Positions 30,643 through 38,636 of a stretch of 41,262 nucleotides of DNA are shown piece after piece; positions within the stretch are counted from its first letter, which is position 1; each line of letters begins with the position of its first letter. The notes beneath the pieces are model-generated. The model was not told the origin of the DNA. It did not search any database and worked only from the letters and a program-made list of their open reading frames with translations. The translations under genes were made by a program, and so were the position numbers. Location of the stretch: positions 1 through 41,262 of the forward strand of contig CAYWHE010000004.1 in the NCBI GenBank assembly GCA_964458125.1, in the 5' to 3' direction. Source of the DNA: CAYWHE01 sp964458125 (GTDB lineage: Bacteria > Bacteroidota > Bacteroidia > AKYH767-A > OLB10).

Positions 30643-33600
30643 ATGGCCACCCTTCATCCCGGACGATTTTTTTTTACAGCAACAATCCTGTTGCTGGACT
30701 GTATTTCCGGTTTTTCACAGGTTTACAATTACCATCACCTCACCATCAATGACGGGCTGCCGTCCAATAAAGTCACCGCCATCACCCAGGATCCTGCAGG
30801 ATTCATGTATTTCGCCACGCATGACGGCCTGGTGCGCTATGACGGGGAAAGGATGAAAATCTTTACAAATAACTCCGGTGATTCTGCTTCCATCCCGCTC
30901 AATAAAATCAAAGGGCTGTTTACAGGAAGCGATGGTCAGATCTGGTGCGCCCACGACCGGTATGGCCTTTCCGCCCTCAACCCGCTCACTGGCGCTTTCC
31001 GGAGGTTTGAATTTAAAAAAATCACTTCAAACGGGATGTTTAACGGCTACCTGAACAACATCCACGAGGGAGCTGACGGCAAAATTTACGCCTGTACTTT
31101 CGGGGACAGGCAATCCGTGTTTGTGGTAGACCCGGTTTCCGGTGAAATGAAACAGTTTTTCTTATCCCACTATGATACTGGGCATATTCTGAATAAACAT
31201 GCGGAAAATGTGCTAAACCTCCATTTCTACAAGGACTCCCTGTGGCTCTTTGGAACAACCCAGGGACTGGTATTTTTTAATCCCCTTCAAAAGAAAGTAT
31301 GGAAACTATTGCAGGTCGCACCGGACAGTTCAGAAAACTGGGAGAATTTTTTTGACGGTTTCCTGCCCGGCCCGGGAGGTTCCTTGTATATCGGAAGCTG
31401 GGGAAGCGGATTACACAGGTATGATCCCCGGAAGGGCACGCTGGAATCATTTAAAAAAGTCAGGAACTGGAGCGATCTGAATTCCTGTTCCCCTCAATTG
31501 TTCCTGGATGATTCCACGATCCTGTTGACGGGCTGGGATGTTTTTCTGTTCCATACGAATACGGCAGAGATCTGGCGGGAAAAGCAGGACCTGTTGAACC
31601 AATACGCCATCATTGGAAATGCCAGCAGGGCCTTCCGTTCAGCCGACAGCACCATCTGGCTCAGTACCTTGTCGGGAGTGAATTATTTTCACCCTGGAGA
31701 AAATGATTTTAAAACAGTTTATTTTGTGGATGATACGGAGCGCCTGCAGGTCAATCCAAAATTTGAACAACACTGGATCTGGTATGATCCGGCCGCACGG
31801 ATGTATGTGATCAACTACTTCATCCATCGCCAGGCGGAACTCCGGTTTAAGCTGTCGGTTTACGATGAATCCTTTCATCACCTGTTCGATCTGCCCAACC
31901 CCGTCACCAATGAAAACACACGTCTCAACCTGGCCGGGGATTTGCACGGACATGTTTATTTCTCCGGCACATTCCGGGGCAGGACCGGCCTGTTTGAACT
32001 GGATCTTTTCAGAAAAAGTATTTCTCCCCTGAGTGATCATGCCCCGGTTATGGATTCCATGTGGGTATCTGGACTGACCGTGATGCAGGATACGTTACTT
32101 GTTACCGACCTGGTTCACCGCCAACTCACCGGTTTTCGTATACCTGAAAAAAAATTTCTGTTCCGGAAACCGTTCATCATAACTGATCCCAAAATGGCGC
32201 TTTCCTCGGGAACCGAAATCATTTCAGATAAAAAAAGAAATTGCCTGTGGACCGCTGATGCTCAAGGACTTTTTTCCATCTCAACTGCCGATGCATCCCT
32301 GTCCCGGCTTCATTGCGACAGTCTGTACGCCCTGTTAAAAAACAACCGGGCCGTTTACGCGATCACACCGGATTCCAAAGACAACCTGTGGATCAGTCAT
32401 GCCTCCGGAATTACGGGTGTGAATCCGGATACCAAATCGGTGATGGCTCATTTCAGTGACCGCATGCTGCCTTCGGTTAATTCGTTGCAGCTGTTTTATG
32501 ATTCCTCCGGTTTTATCTGGAGCGATTGCAGCAAGGGATTGCTGCGGCTCGATGCCTCCAGCGGGGTGGTGCAATTATTCAACAGCGGTAACGGCCTGCA
32601 GCCGCTTTGCTATCCGGGCACCTCCAGCCTGCTGGCCAACGGCAAACTGCTGATCCCCTTTCCGGGAGGGCTGTTGTGGTATGATACCCGGAAACAGGAG
32701 GCCTCTCCTTCCTTGCCCATGCCCCAGGTGATTTCCGTTTCATGGCCGTATGGCGAACAACTTCAGCCTGCCGGTCACTTTGGCGACAGCCTCGTGAGAT
32801 GGCCATACGACCGGAATACCGTCACGATCAGTTTTGCTGCTATGCATTACAGGGCTTCCTCCTTTGTGCGTTATGCCCATAAACTCGAAGCAGTTGATCC
32901 AGGTTTTGTAAATACAACGTCAGCAACGGTAACCTATACGAACCTGCTGCCGGGCAGCTACCTGTTCAGGCTGAAGAGCTCCGCCGACGGGTTTCACTGG
33001 AGTCCGGAGCGGCTGCTGACCATCATCATCACACCGCCCTGGTACCGCACCTGGTGGTTCCGGGCCCTGCTTGTTTTTGTGTTCCTGGGCCTGCTCATCT
33101 CTGCATACCAATACCGCATCAGCCAGGTCAGGAAGGAGGAGCGCCTCCAGGCAGGTTTCCGGAAACAGCTCATGGATATGGAGATGACGGCATTGCGTTC
33201 CCAGATGAACCCGCATTTTATTTTTAATTCCCTCAACAGCATCAACCGGTATGTGATGCAAAACGACCGGTTAACGGCCTCGGAATACATTGCCAAATTC
33301 GGCAAGCTGATGCGTAATGTGCTCGAAAATTCCCGGCATGAAACCATTACCCTGAAGCAGGAACTGGATACGCTGGAACTTTACCTGCAGCTGGAAAAAC
33401 TGCGCTTCGAAGATAAATTTGATTTCCTGCTGGTGGTGGATGAAGAAGTGGATGCCGGCGGCATCCGTATTCCTCCATTGCTGATACAACCCTTTGCCGA
33501 AAACAGTATCTGGCATGGCCTCATGCATAAAGAGGAAAAAGGTTTGCTGACGATAAAGGCGGCCAAGAAATCCTCCGGTTTGCTGGAGATCTGCATCGAA

Positions 33601-33837
33601 GATGATGGCGTGGGCCGTGCCAGAGCGGCGGAACTGGAAAGCAAAAAAGCCACACATCCTTCCATTGGCATGCAGGTTACCTCCGACAGGATCAGACTCA
33701 TCAATGAATTATACAAACAGCAAAACCGCATTTTGGTCAGGGACCTGGTTTCTTCCGATGGTGAGCCCTGCGGGACCAGCGTGACACTGCAGATTCAACT
33801 AAAGAAAGATACTCATGAGCAAAGCCATTCTGATTGA
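30643..33837 (+). CDS. Two-component-propeller sensor histidine kinase, LytS (His_kinase) type
   Basis: A 1064-residue membrane sensor. After a signal/anchor segment, the periplasmic part (to about residue 730) contains Reg_prop propeller repeats, e.g. INDGLPSNKVTAITQDPAGF, GLVRYDG and KDNLWISHASGITGVN, and then a Y_Y_Y domain (to about 800) ending GSYLFRLKSSADGFHWSPE. One transmembrane helix (TWWFRALLVFVFLGLLISAY) leads to the kinase, with phospho-acceptor His858 in NPHFIFNSLN, N box FAENSIWHGL and G box DDGVGR. TTG at 30613 is an alternative start, but ATG 30643 fits the signal peptide better. The stop overlaps the LytTR regulator by 23 nt, so they are a pair. It probably senses an envelope or glycan-related signal; the ligand is unknown. 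Confidence 0.92.
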   Translation: MATLHPGRFFFTATILLLDCISGFSQVYNYHHLTINDGLPSNKVTAITQDPAGFMYFATHDGLVRYDGERMKIFTNNSGDSASIPLNKIKGLFTGSDGQIWCAHDRYGLSALNPLTGAFRRFEFKKITSNGMFNGYLNNIHEGADGKIYACTFGDRQSVFVVDPVSGEMKQFFLSHYDTGHILNKHAENVLNLHFYKDSLWLFGTTQGLVFFNPLQKKVWKLLQVAPDSSENWENFFDGFLPGPGGSLYIGSWGSGLHRYDPRKGTLESFKKVRNWSDLNSCSPQLFLDDSTILLTGWDVFLFHTNTAEIWREKQDLLNQYAIIGNASRAFRSADSTIWLSTLSGVNYFHPGENDFKTVYFVDDTERLQVNPKFEQHWIWYDPAARMYVINYFIHRQAELRFKLSVYDESFHHLFDLPNPVTNENTRLNLAGDLHGHVYFSGTFRGRTGLFELDLFRKSISPLSDHAPVMDSMWVSGLTVMQDTLLVTDLVHRQLTGFRIPEKKFLFRKPFIITDPKMALSSGTEIISDKKRNCLWTADAQGLFSISTADASLSRLHCDSLYALLKNNRAVYAITPDSKDNLWISHASGITGVNPDTKSVMAHFSDRMLPSVNSLQLFYDSSGFIWSDCSKGLLRLDASSGVVQLFNSGNGLQPLCYPGTSSLLANGKLLIPFPGGLLWYDTRKQEASPSLPMPQVISVSWPYGEQLQPAGHFGDSLVRWPYDRNTVTISFAAMHYRASSFVRYAHKLEAVDPGFVNTTSATVTYTNLLPGSYLFRLKSSADGFHWSPERLLTIIITPPWYRTWWFRALLVFVFLGLLISAYQYRISQVRKEERLQAGFRKQLMDMEMTALRSQMNPHFIFNSLNSINRYVMQNDRLTASEYIAKFGKLMRNVLENSRHETITLKQELDTLELYLQLEKLRFEDKFDFLLVVDEEVDAGGIRIPPLLIQPFAENSIWHGLMHKEEKGLLTIKAAKKSSGLLEICIEDDGVGRARAAELESKKATHPSIGMQVTSDRIRLINELYKQQNRILVRDLVSSDGEPCGTSVTLQIQLKKDTHEQSHSD

Positions 33838-34561
33838 CGATGAAGTCAGCGCAACCGAATTACTGAAAGAACAATTGCTGGCCTATTGTCCCGAAATTGA
33901 AGTGTCGGCCACCTGCAATGATTCCACCAAAGCGGCGGAATTGATTCTAAGTATCCGGCCCGATCTGGTCATACTCGACATTGAAATGCCCAAACTCAAT
34001 GGTTTTGAGCTATTGCAAAGCCTGCCCGAAACCAGTTTCCAGGTTATCTTTGTTACGGCATACAACCAGTTTGCTTTGCAGGCTTTTAAGTACGCCGCCC
34101 TGGATTACCTGCTGAAGCCGGTAGAAAAAGATGAGCTGATCCGGGCCATCAGCAGGTTCAGGCAATTCAACGCCCCGTTGAACCGGCAGCAACTGGACTA
34201 CCTCGGGCAGTTGCTAGGCAATAAAAAAAATACAGGTGACCGAATCGGCCTGACCATACGCGACGGGGTCCGGTTTGTGGAAATCAGTTCCATTATCCGC
34301 TGCCAGGCGGAAGGTAATTATACGCGCATCTATTTTACCGATGCGGAACCCATGCTGGTCAGCCGCACCCTGGGTGATTTCGAGGAACAACTAACCGGGC
34401 ATGATTTCTTCCGCATCAACAATTCACACCTGGTCCGCCTGGCCTTCATGGAACGGTACAGCCGTGAAGACGGGGGTTACATAGTGATGAAGGATGGCGA
34501 ACATATTACCGTTTCCAAAAACAAGCGGGAGGCCTTCCTGGCCTTGATTCAAAAAATCTGA
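33815..34561 (+). CDS. LytTR-family response regulator
   Basis: A 248-residue regulator. The receiver domain (1-120) has the acidic pocket at IDDE (8-11), phospho-acceptor Asp55 in VILDIEMP, the Thr-Ala pair in FVTAYNQ and Lys in LLKPV. The LytTR DNA-binding domain (about 145-248) shows IIRCQAEGNYTRIYF, FFRINNSHLV and ITVSKNKREAFL. It is the cognate partner of the overlapping kinase. Its targets are not visible here; the divergent S74 adhesin gene is a candidate from proximity alone. LytTR proteins usually bind paired direct repeats, which I did not recognise in the 30492-30642 region. Confidence 0.93.
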   Translation: MSKAILIDDEVSATELLKEQLLAYCPEIEVSATCNDSTKAAELILSIRPDLVILDIEMPKLNGFELLQSLPETSFQVIFVTAYNQFALQAFKYAALDYLLKPVEKDELIRAISRFRQFNAPLNRQQLDYLGQLLGNKKNTGDRIGLTIRDGVRFVEISSIIRCQAEGNYTRIYFTDAEPMLVSRTLGDFEEQLTGHDFFRINNSHLVRLAFMERYSREDGGYIVMKDGEHITVSKNKREAFLALIQKI

Positions 34562-34666
34562 TTTTTCAGCTGCGGAAGGACGTATTCATACAATGATATG
34601 ATGCTTTCACTCAATGAACCTGTTTTCCGGATGAGCCGTACAGATATTTACACCTGATTTCAGGAT

Positions 34667-34747
34667 ATGTTCAAACCAGATAAAAAAGACGGCATATTCA
34701 TCCTGCTGATGATGATCATGTTTGCCCTTCTCCTGTGGGTTTGGTAA
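34667..34747 (+). CDS. 26-residue membrane microprotein
   Basis: A short frame, ATG to TAA, encodes a charged head MFKPDKKDG followed by a single hydrophobic helix (IFILLMMIMFALLLWVW). It begins 105 nt after the LytTR regulator with CAGGAT just before the ATG. The pattern of a positively charged head and one helix is typical of small inner-membrane proteins. It may be the last gene of the two-component transcript before the terminator. I know of no named family; coding is inferred from composition only. Confidence 0.45.
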   Translation: MFKPDKKDGIFILLMMIMFALLLWVW

Positions 34748-34873
34748 GCACAGAAAACGTGCATGCAGGAAGGCCGGATAACCTGGTCCCGGTATGTTTT
34801 GCCTGGCAATTCTTATTCATCCGATTTCAATCGGCCTTCCTTTTTAGCTGCCTTATGGATGTGAAGAAAAGTC

Positions 34874-34918
34874 AAAAAACCGGCCCCTGAGCTGCCATAA
34901 ACTCAAAGGCCGGTTTTT
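34874..34918. terminator. Bidirectional terminator between the regulator and the convergent small gene
   Basis: AAAAAACCGGCC (34874-34885) pairs with GGCCGGTTTTT (34908-34918) around a 22-nt loop. The A run on one side and T run on the other allow termination in both directions. The rest of 34562-34939 contains only the microprotein frame and spacer. Confidence 0.75.
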
Positions 34919-34939
34919 CATGACTTCATGATGGGGGAA

Positions 34940-35299
34940 TCAGTCCTGCATGACCAGGGGCATGGAATCAACAACCAGTTCAGGAAGTTTACCCTCATCA
35001 GGCTTTCCAAGATCAATGCCGTGAATGTCCTTCACTTCTTTGATAAACCATTTGGAAAAATCATCCGTGCCTGTTCCAAATTTCTTAAAGGCTGCTGAAG
35101 GATCTTCTCCTTCCAGGGTGACAATCACATAATCCCCCGTAGGTGTGCTCTGCAAAAAGGCACGTTCATGTACATTCAGTTTCTTACGGGATTCCGCAAA
35201 TTCGTTGAACCGGGTTGTTTTAAGTTCGTTGCTGAACTTTTTGAATTGCTGGGTTTTTCCAGGCAGAATCGGAACTGCCATTGCAAATAATTTTTTCAT
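34940..35299 (-). CDS. Conserved-looking small protein of unknown function (possible ferredoxin-like/ABM fold)
   Basis: A 119-residue soluble protein without a signal peptide. It starts MKKLFAMAVPILPGKTQQFK and later has RAFLQSTPTGDYVIVTLEGE followed by DPSAAFKKF. This order (a strand ending in PGK, a helix, then a strand with Gly-Asp-Tyr) resembles small dimeric alpha/beta-barrel proteins such as the antibiotic-biosynthesis-monooxygenase fold or DUF6176; I cannot decide between them. No catalytic residues are identifiable. It has its own exact -7 box and shares the terminator with the convergent regulator operon. Confidence 0.6.
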   Translation of the reverse strand: MKKLFAMAVPILPGKTQQFKKFSNELKTTRFNEFAESRKKLNVHERAFLQSTPTGDYVIVTLEGEDPSAAFKKFGTGTDDFSKWFIKEVKDIHGIDLGKPDEGKLPELVVDSMPLVMQD

Positions 35300-35336
35300 G
35301 ATGATTGTTTTAAGTAAATAATACTAGTTGAACACT

Positions 35337-35344
35337 CAAATATA
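35337..35344 (-). promoter_or_regulatory. -7 box (TATATTTG) of the small conserved gene
   Basis: The minus-strand TATATTTG is an exact TAnnTTTG match, 38 nt before the ATG at 35299. No TTG at -33 spacing was found. Confidence 0.5.
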
Positions 35345-35483
35345 CCATGAAAAAAGCCGGTTGGTTCAGATTGTTATGAACAGGATTTTACAGGCAAATA
35401 CCGGTAAAATTTCCTGCCGTAACCTGAATGTACATTCAAACTCCGGACAGGAACAAAATAAAATTTGTGTCTGAAAAACGGTT

Positions 35484-36494
35484 TTATGAATTGGCCTTGT
35501 CCGCCTTCTGTGGTTTGATCAGCAGGAAGCGGTAGGCCAGTCCGGAAGTAATAAAATACTGCGAGGCAATCTGCTGCTTATTCAGATATTGGTACAGCGG
35601 AAATTCGCTGATGACAAATACGGAAAAGGATTTGTACGAATAGGATAACTGGGGTACGATCATGACTTTTTTGCTCCCGGTAGCATCCGCATCGTAGTTG
35701 AAATAACCATACAACGCCAGGTCGCTGTTGACCTTCATTTTGTCAATCCACTCTCCCTTTACCTGGATTGTAACACCCAGGTGCTTAAACAGGGTTTTGC
35801 TGGCAAACAACCCCAGGCTGGCGTAATCACCGGATTTCTCACCCAGCTTGTTCCAGCCTTTTTTGATGTATATGAAGTTCGAATAGAGTCTGAAGTTATG
35901 CAGGGGAAAACCCCTGTTCACAAACCCGTAAAAAATAAAATCATGGGCGCCTGAGGTGGTGCGGATGGCAACCGGCTTGATCACCTGGTACACCTGTCCC
36001 GAGAAGGGTTCGGTGATTTCCTGCATGTCTTTGGCGTTGCCAAGTGGAATTTTCATACCAAGCCCGGCAGCCACTTCAAACTTACTGGTGACACCATTTT
36101 TATTGATGAGGTCATACCTCGGGAAAATAATCAGATCGCTCCATCCCTTGGTGGTGATCGTGTCCCGGTTGTCGAGTCCGATCTGCGTCTTATTGAAATA
36201 ATGCCCGGCCTCCACCGACAAGGTCAGGTTTTTGGTGATGCCGTATCCCAGCCTGAAATAGCCGTAATGACTGTAATATCGGTCCAGGAAGTCCCTTTCG
36301 GGGGAGTCCCCGTTTAAAAATTTGGTGGAGGAAACATACTGGTAATTGGCGTTCAACTCGGCCTGATGTTCCTGCAAAACCCCTGTGGCCGCTTCTCCCG
36401 CCAACGGAGAACCGGATCCTGCCGCACAGCATTGTGCGGAAAGCCGTACAGGTTTCAGGGCCAGTAAAAGCAGGATCAGGAATACCTTATTCAT
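35484..36494 (-). CDS. Outer-membrane beta-barrel protein with N-terminal CC motif
   Basis: A 336-residue protein with a signal peptide ending near LSAQ. The mature protein starts CCAAGSGSP (Cys22, Cys23) and LAGEAATGVLQ, then alternates short amphipathic strands rich in Tyr, Phe and Lys (FRLGYGITKNLTLSVEAGHY, SDLIIFPRYDLI) to the end, as in transporter-like outer-membrane barrels (MetA_phenol_deg-type fold). Similar proteins with a CC-GSGSP start occur, to my recollection, in other Bacteroidota. The start lies 25 nt after the stop of the secreted thioredoxin-like gene, so they form an operon. Its cargo is unknown; the adjacent cysteines could bind metal or be a substrate of the thioredoxin-like partner. 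Confidence 0.7.
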   Translation of the reverse strand: MNKVFLILLLLALKPVRLSAQCCAAGSGSPLAGEAATGVLQEHQAELNANYQYVSSTKFLNGDSPERDFLDRYYSHYGYFRLGYGITKNLTLSVEAGHYFNKTQIGLDNRDTITTKGWSDLIIFPRYDLINKNGVTSKFEVAAGLGMKIPLGNAKDMQEITEPFSGQVYQVIKPVAIRTTSGAHDFIFYGFVNRGFPLHNFRLYSNFIYIKKGWNKLGEKSGDYASLGLFASKTLFKHLGVTIQVKGEWIDKMKVNSDLALYGYFNYDADATGSKKVMIVPQLSYSYKSFSVFVISEFPLYQYLNKQQIASQYFITSGLAYRFLLIKPQKADKANS

Positions 36495-36519
36495 TCATTC
36501 CTTTCTTTGGCAAAAAGAA

Positions 36520-37290
36520 TCAGGGGTTCAGGCTGACCTTTACCGTCTGCATCTTCTCATCGCATAACAGACGCACCAGGTAAGTACCTGCAGCCATCTT
36601 GTTTGTTTCGATGTCCAGGCGGTATTGTCCTTTTGACTGGACGCCCATTTCTTTCCATACAACTGATTTTCCCGTTTCATCATAAACGGAAAGGGTTGCC
36701 TTTCCTGAAACCGGCAGGGTATACTGCACGCTGATAGTCTTCGTCGGGTAGGACGGATTTGCAGAAAGGCTGAACACATTATTGACCGGCTCCGGAACAC
36801 CTGAGGCCGATAAGGCGCTCGTGATGGCGTTCTGTATCGCGGTGGCATTACCTGCTGCACCGTTAAGTCCGTTGAAATAAATGGTATGATTGGGTCCTAC
36901 CACAACCACATGGGGCATTCCCACACCTCCATAATTGTTTTCAACAATGGCGCTGGTGGAAAAAGCAGTGCGGTTCGGGCCAATGTTATAATTATCCGCC
37001 CAACTTTCCAGGGTGGTGCAGGAGGTATTCCCCAAATCATCCATCAGGTAATATAAAACATTGGGAGAGGCAAAGCTCTGAGAAACATTGTAGGCTGTGA
37101 GGGAGGGCCCGATGCAGGAACCACAAGGCATTACCCAGTTCAATACAATGACCTTCCCCGTATTTAATTCCGAATACAGGTTATGCACCACGCCGTTGCA
37201 GTCAGTTGCCGTAAAATCCGGAGCTACCGTCTGTGCCTGTAAACTGGTCAGCGTTAAAAACAGGCCGGTAATTAAAGTAAAAATTTTCAT
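36520..37290 (-). CDS. Secreted thioredoxin-like protein with T9SS type A sorting domain
   Basis: A 256-residue protein. A signal peptide (MKIFTLITGLFLTLTSLQAQ) is followed by a thioredoxin/peroxiredoxin-like domain (about 21-165): APDFTATDCNG, then VIVLNWVMPCGSC with CGSC at 56-59, and GVGMPHVVVVGP containing the cis-Pro region. The C-terminal ~80 residues are a type A sorting domain (FSLSANPSYPTKTISVQYTL, ending MQTVKVSLNP). It should be exported by T9SS to the cell surface or medium, an unusual place for a thiol-redox enzyme. It is first in an operon with the CC-motif outer-membrane barrel. Confidence 0.88.
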   Translation of the reverse strand: MKIFTLITGLFLTLTSLQAQTVAPDFTATDCNGVVHNLYSELNTGKVIVLNWVMPCGSCIGPSLTAYNVSQSFASPNVLYYLMDDLGNTSCTTLESWADNYNIGPNRTAFSTSAIVENNYGGVGMPHVVVVGPNHTIYFNGLNGAAGNATAIQNAITSALSASGVPEPVNNVFSLSANPSYPTKTISVQYTLPVSGKATLSVYDETGKSVVWKEMGVQSKGQYRLDIETNKMAAGTYLVRLLCDEKMQTVKVSLNP

Positions 37291-37394
37291 GTGCGGTTAT
37301 TTTATGTTTGGTTGGATTAAAATCAAGTAAAGGTATGAATAAAACTCAAACCTGCAAATGCATATTACTTATGACTGTTGTCATTTTTTAAGCC

Positions 37395-37408
37395 CCGGAT
37401 TAATCCGG
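37395..37408. promoter_or_regulatory. Perfect 14-bp palindrome between divergent genes
   Basis: CCGGATTAATCCGG is a perfect 14-bp palindrome with no loop, located between the thioredoxin-like gene (minus) and moaA (plus). The continuous dyad suggests a dimeric regulator's operator rather than a hairpin. No further copy was noticed in the window. Confidence 0.4.
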
Positions 37409-37516
37409 TACGAATAAAGGTTGACAAAATAAGGAAATCATACTGGTTCTGAATATATGCGAATCAGAATCCTCCCCCGTCTGCTGAATTAGTAGTTCCG
37501 GTCCTGTCCTTTTACG

Positions 37517-37524
37517 TATCTTCG
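37517..37524 (+). promoter_or_regulatory. Candidate -7 box of moaA
   Basis: TATCTTCG has one mismatch to TAnnTTTG and lies 13 nt before the moaA ATG. The -33 element is not clear. Confidence 0.35.
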
Positions 37525-37537
37525 TAAACTCTCTGCC

Positions 37538-38521
37538 ATGCTCATCGACCGTTTTAACCGTCTGCACGATTACCTCCGCATTTCCCTGACGGACAAATGC
37601 AATCTGCGTTGCGCATATTGCATGCCTGTTGATCTGCCCAAAGGATTTTATAAGGGCATGACGCGCATGGATGCCGATGAAATTCTCACTCTTGCAACGA
37701 TATTCGTTAAATCGGGCGTCCGCAAAATCCGGCTCACTGGCGGGGAACCCCTGGTCCGCAAGGATGTTTCGCGGATTATCCGGGACCTGGCCACCCTGGA
37801 TGTGGAACTGACCCTGACCACCAATGGGGTTTATGTGGATGAGTTTATAGCGGTATTTCAGGAGGCTGGCATCCGTTCGGTTAACGTCAGCCTGGATTCC
37901 CTGGAGGGTGACAAATTCCTGTTACTCACCAAGCGGGATTACTTTGACCGGGTAATGTCAAACATTGACTTATTGTTAAAAGAAGGGTTCCGTGTAAAAG
38001 TGAACATGGTGGTTTTGAAAGACCTGAACCACAAGGAAATTCCGCGTTTTATCGCCTGGACGAAGGACCATCCTTTGCATGTCCGGTTCATTGAATACAT
38101 GCCCTTCACCGGCAACGGCTGGAGCCACCTGCAGGTATTTCCGGCCGGGGAACTGCTGAAACTTGTGGCCCGGCATACCCCTTTCGAAAAAATCGGGGAC
38201 GATCCCCACGATACGGCCCGGCATTACCGTGCCGAAGGCCATACCGGCACCTTCGCCCTCATCAATACCATGTCACAACCTTTCTGCAGTACCTGCAACC
38301 GGATGAGGCTGACGGCAGACGGGAAGATGAAAAACTGCCTGTTTTCCAAAGGAGAGGCGGACCTGCTTTCAGCGCTCCGAAACGGGGAAGATCCGGAACC
38401 CCTGATCCGCCTTTGTTTGCTGAAAAAGGAAAAAGAAAGGGGCGGTCAGATGGTACCCGATTTAGACCAGGTTCAACCCCTTTCCATCCACAACCGGTCC
38501 ATGATAGCCATCGGCGGTTAG
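37538..38521 (+). CDS. moaA: GTP 3',8-cyclase (molybdenum cofactor synthesis)
   Basis: A 327-residue radical-SAM enzyme that converts GTP to 3',8-cyclo-GTP, the first step of molybdopterin synthesis. The N-terminal SAM cluster is CNLRCAYC (Cys21, Cys25, Cys28); the SAM-binding segment is RLTGGEPLVRKD. The second cluster lies in FCSTCNRMRLT followed by NCLFS. The protein ends in the Gly-Gly tail (AIGG) that is needed in MoaA proteins. No moaC, moaE or moeA is adjacent, so the rest of the pathway is elsewhere. Its place before fhs, fdhD and a probable formate dehydrogenase gene fits a supply of cofactor to that enzyme. Confidence 0.96.
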   Translation: MLIDRFNRLHDYLRISLTDKCNLRCAYCMPVDLPKGFYKGMTRMDADEILTLATIFVKSGVRKIRLTGGEPLVRKDVSRIIRDLATLDVELTLTTNGVYVDEFIAVFQEAGIRSVNVSLDSLEGDKFLLLTKRDYFDRVMSNIDLLLKEGFRVKVNMVVLKDLNHKEIPRFIAWTKDHPLHVRFIEYMPFTGNGWSHLQVFPAGELLKLVARHTPFEKIGDDPHDTARHYRAEGHTGTFALINTMSQPFCSTCNRMRLTADGKMKNCLFSKGEADLLSALRNGEDPEPLIRLCLLKKEKERGGQMVPDLDQVQPLSIHNRSMIAIGG

Positions 38522-38572
38522 GCGCCGGCCCGGGGCCGTTTCAGGCATTTGTCCTGATTCCATTCCCCCGGC

Positions 38573-38602
38573 TTTACAATTTCCAAAGAAGTAGTATATT
38601 TG
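38573..38602 (+). promoter_or_regulatory. Promoter of fhs (TTTA, 18 nt, TATATTTG)
   Basis: TATATTTG at 38595-38602 is an exact -7 match, with TTTA at 38573-38576 as a plausible -33. Transcription would begin about 28 nt before the fhs ATG and could cover fdhD and the gene beyond. Confidence 0.55.
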
Positions 38603-38636
38603 GAACATAAATCGATATCTTAACCCTTCACATTTT

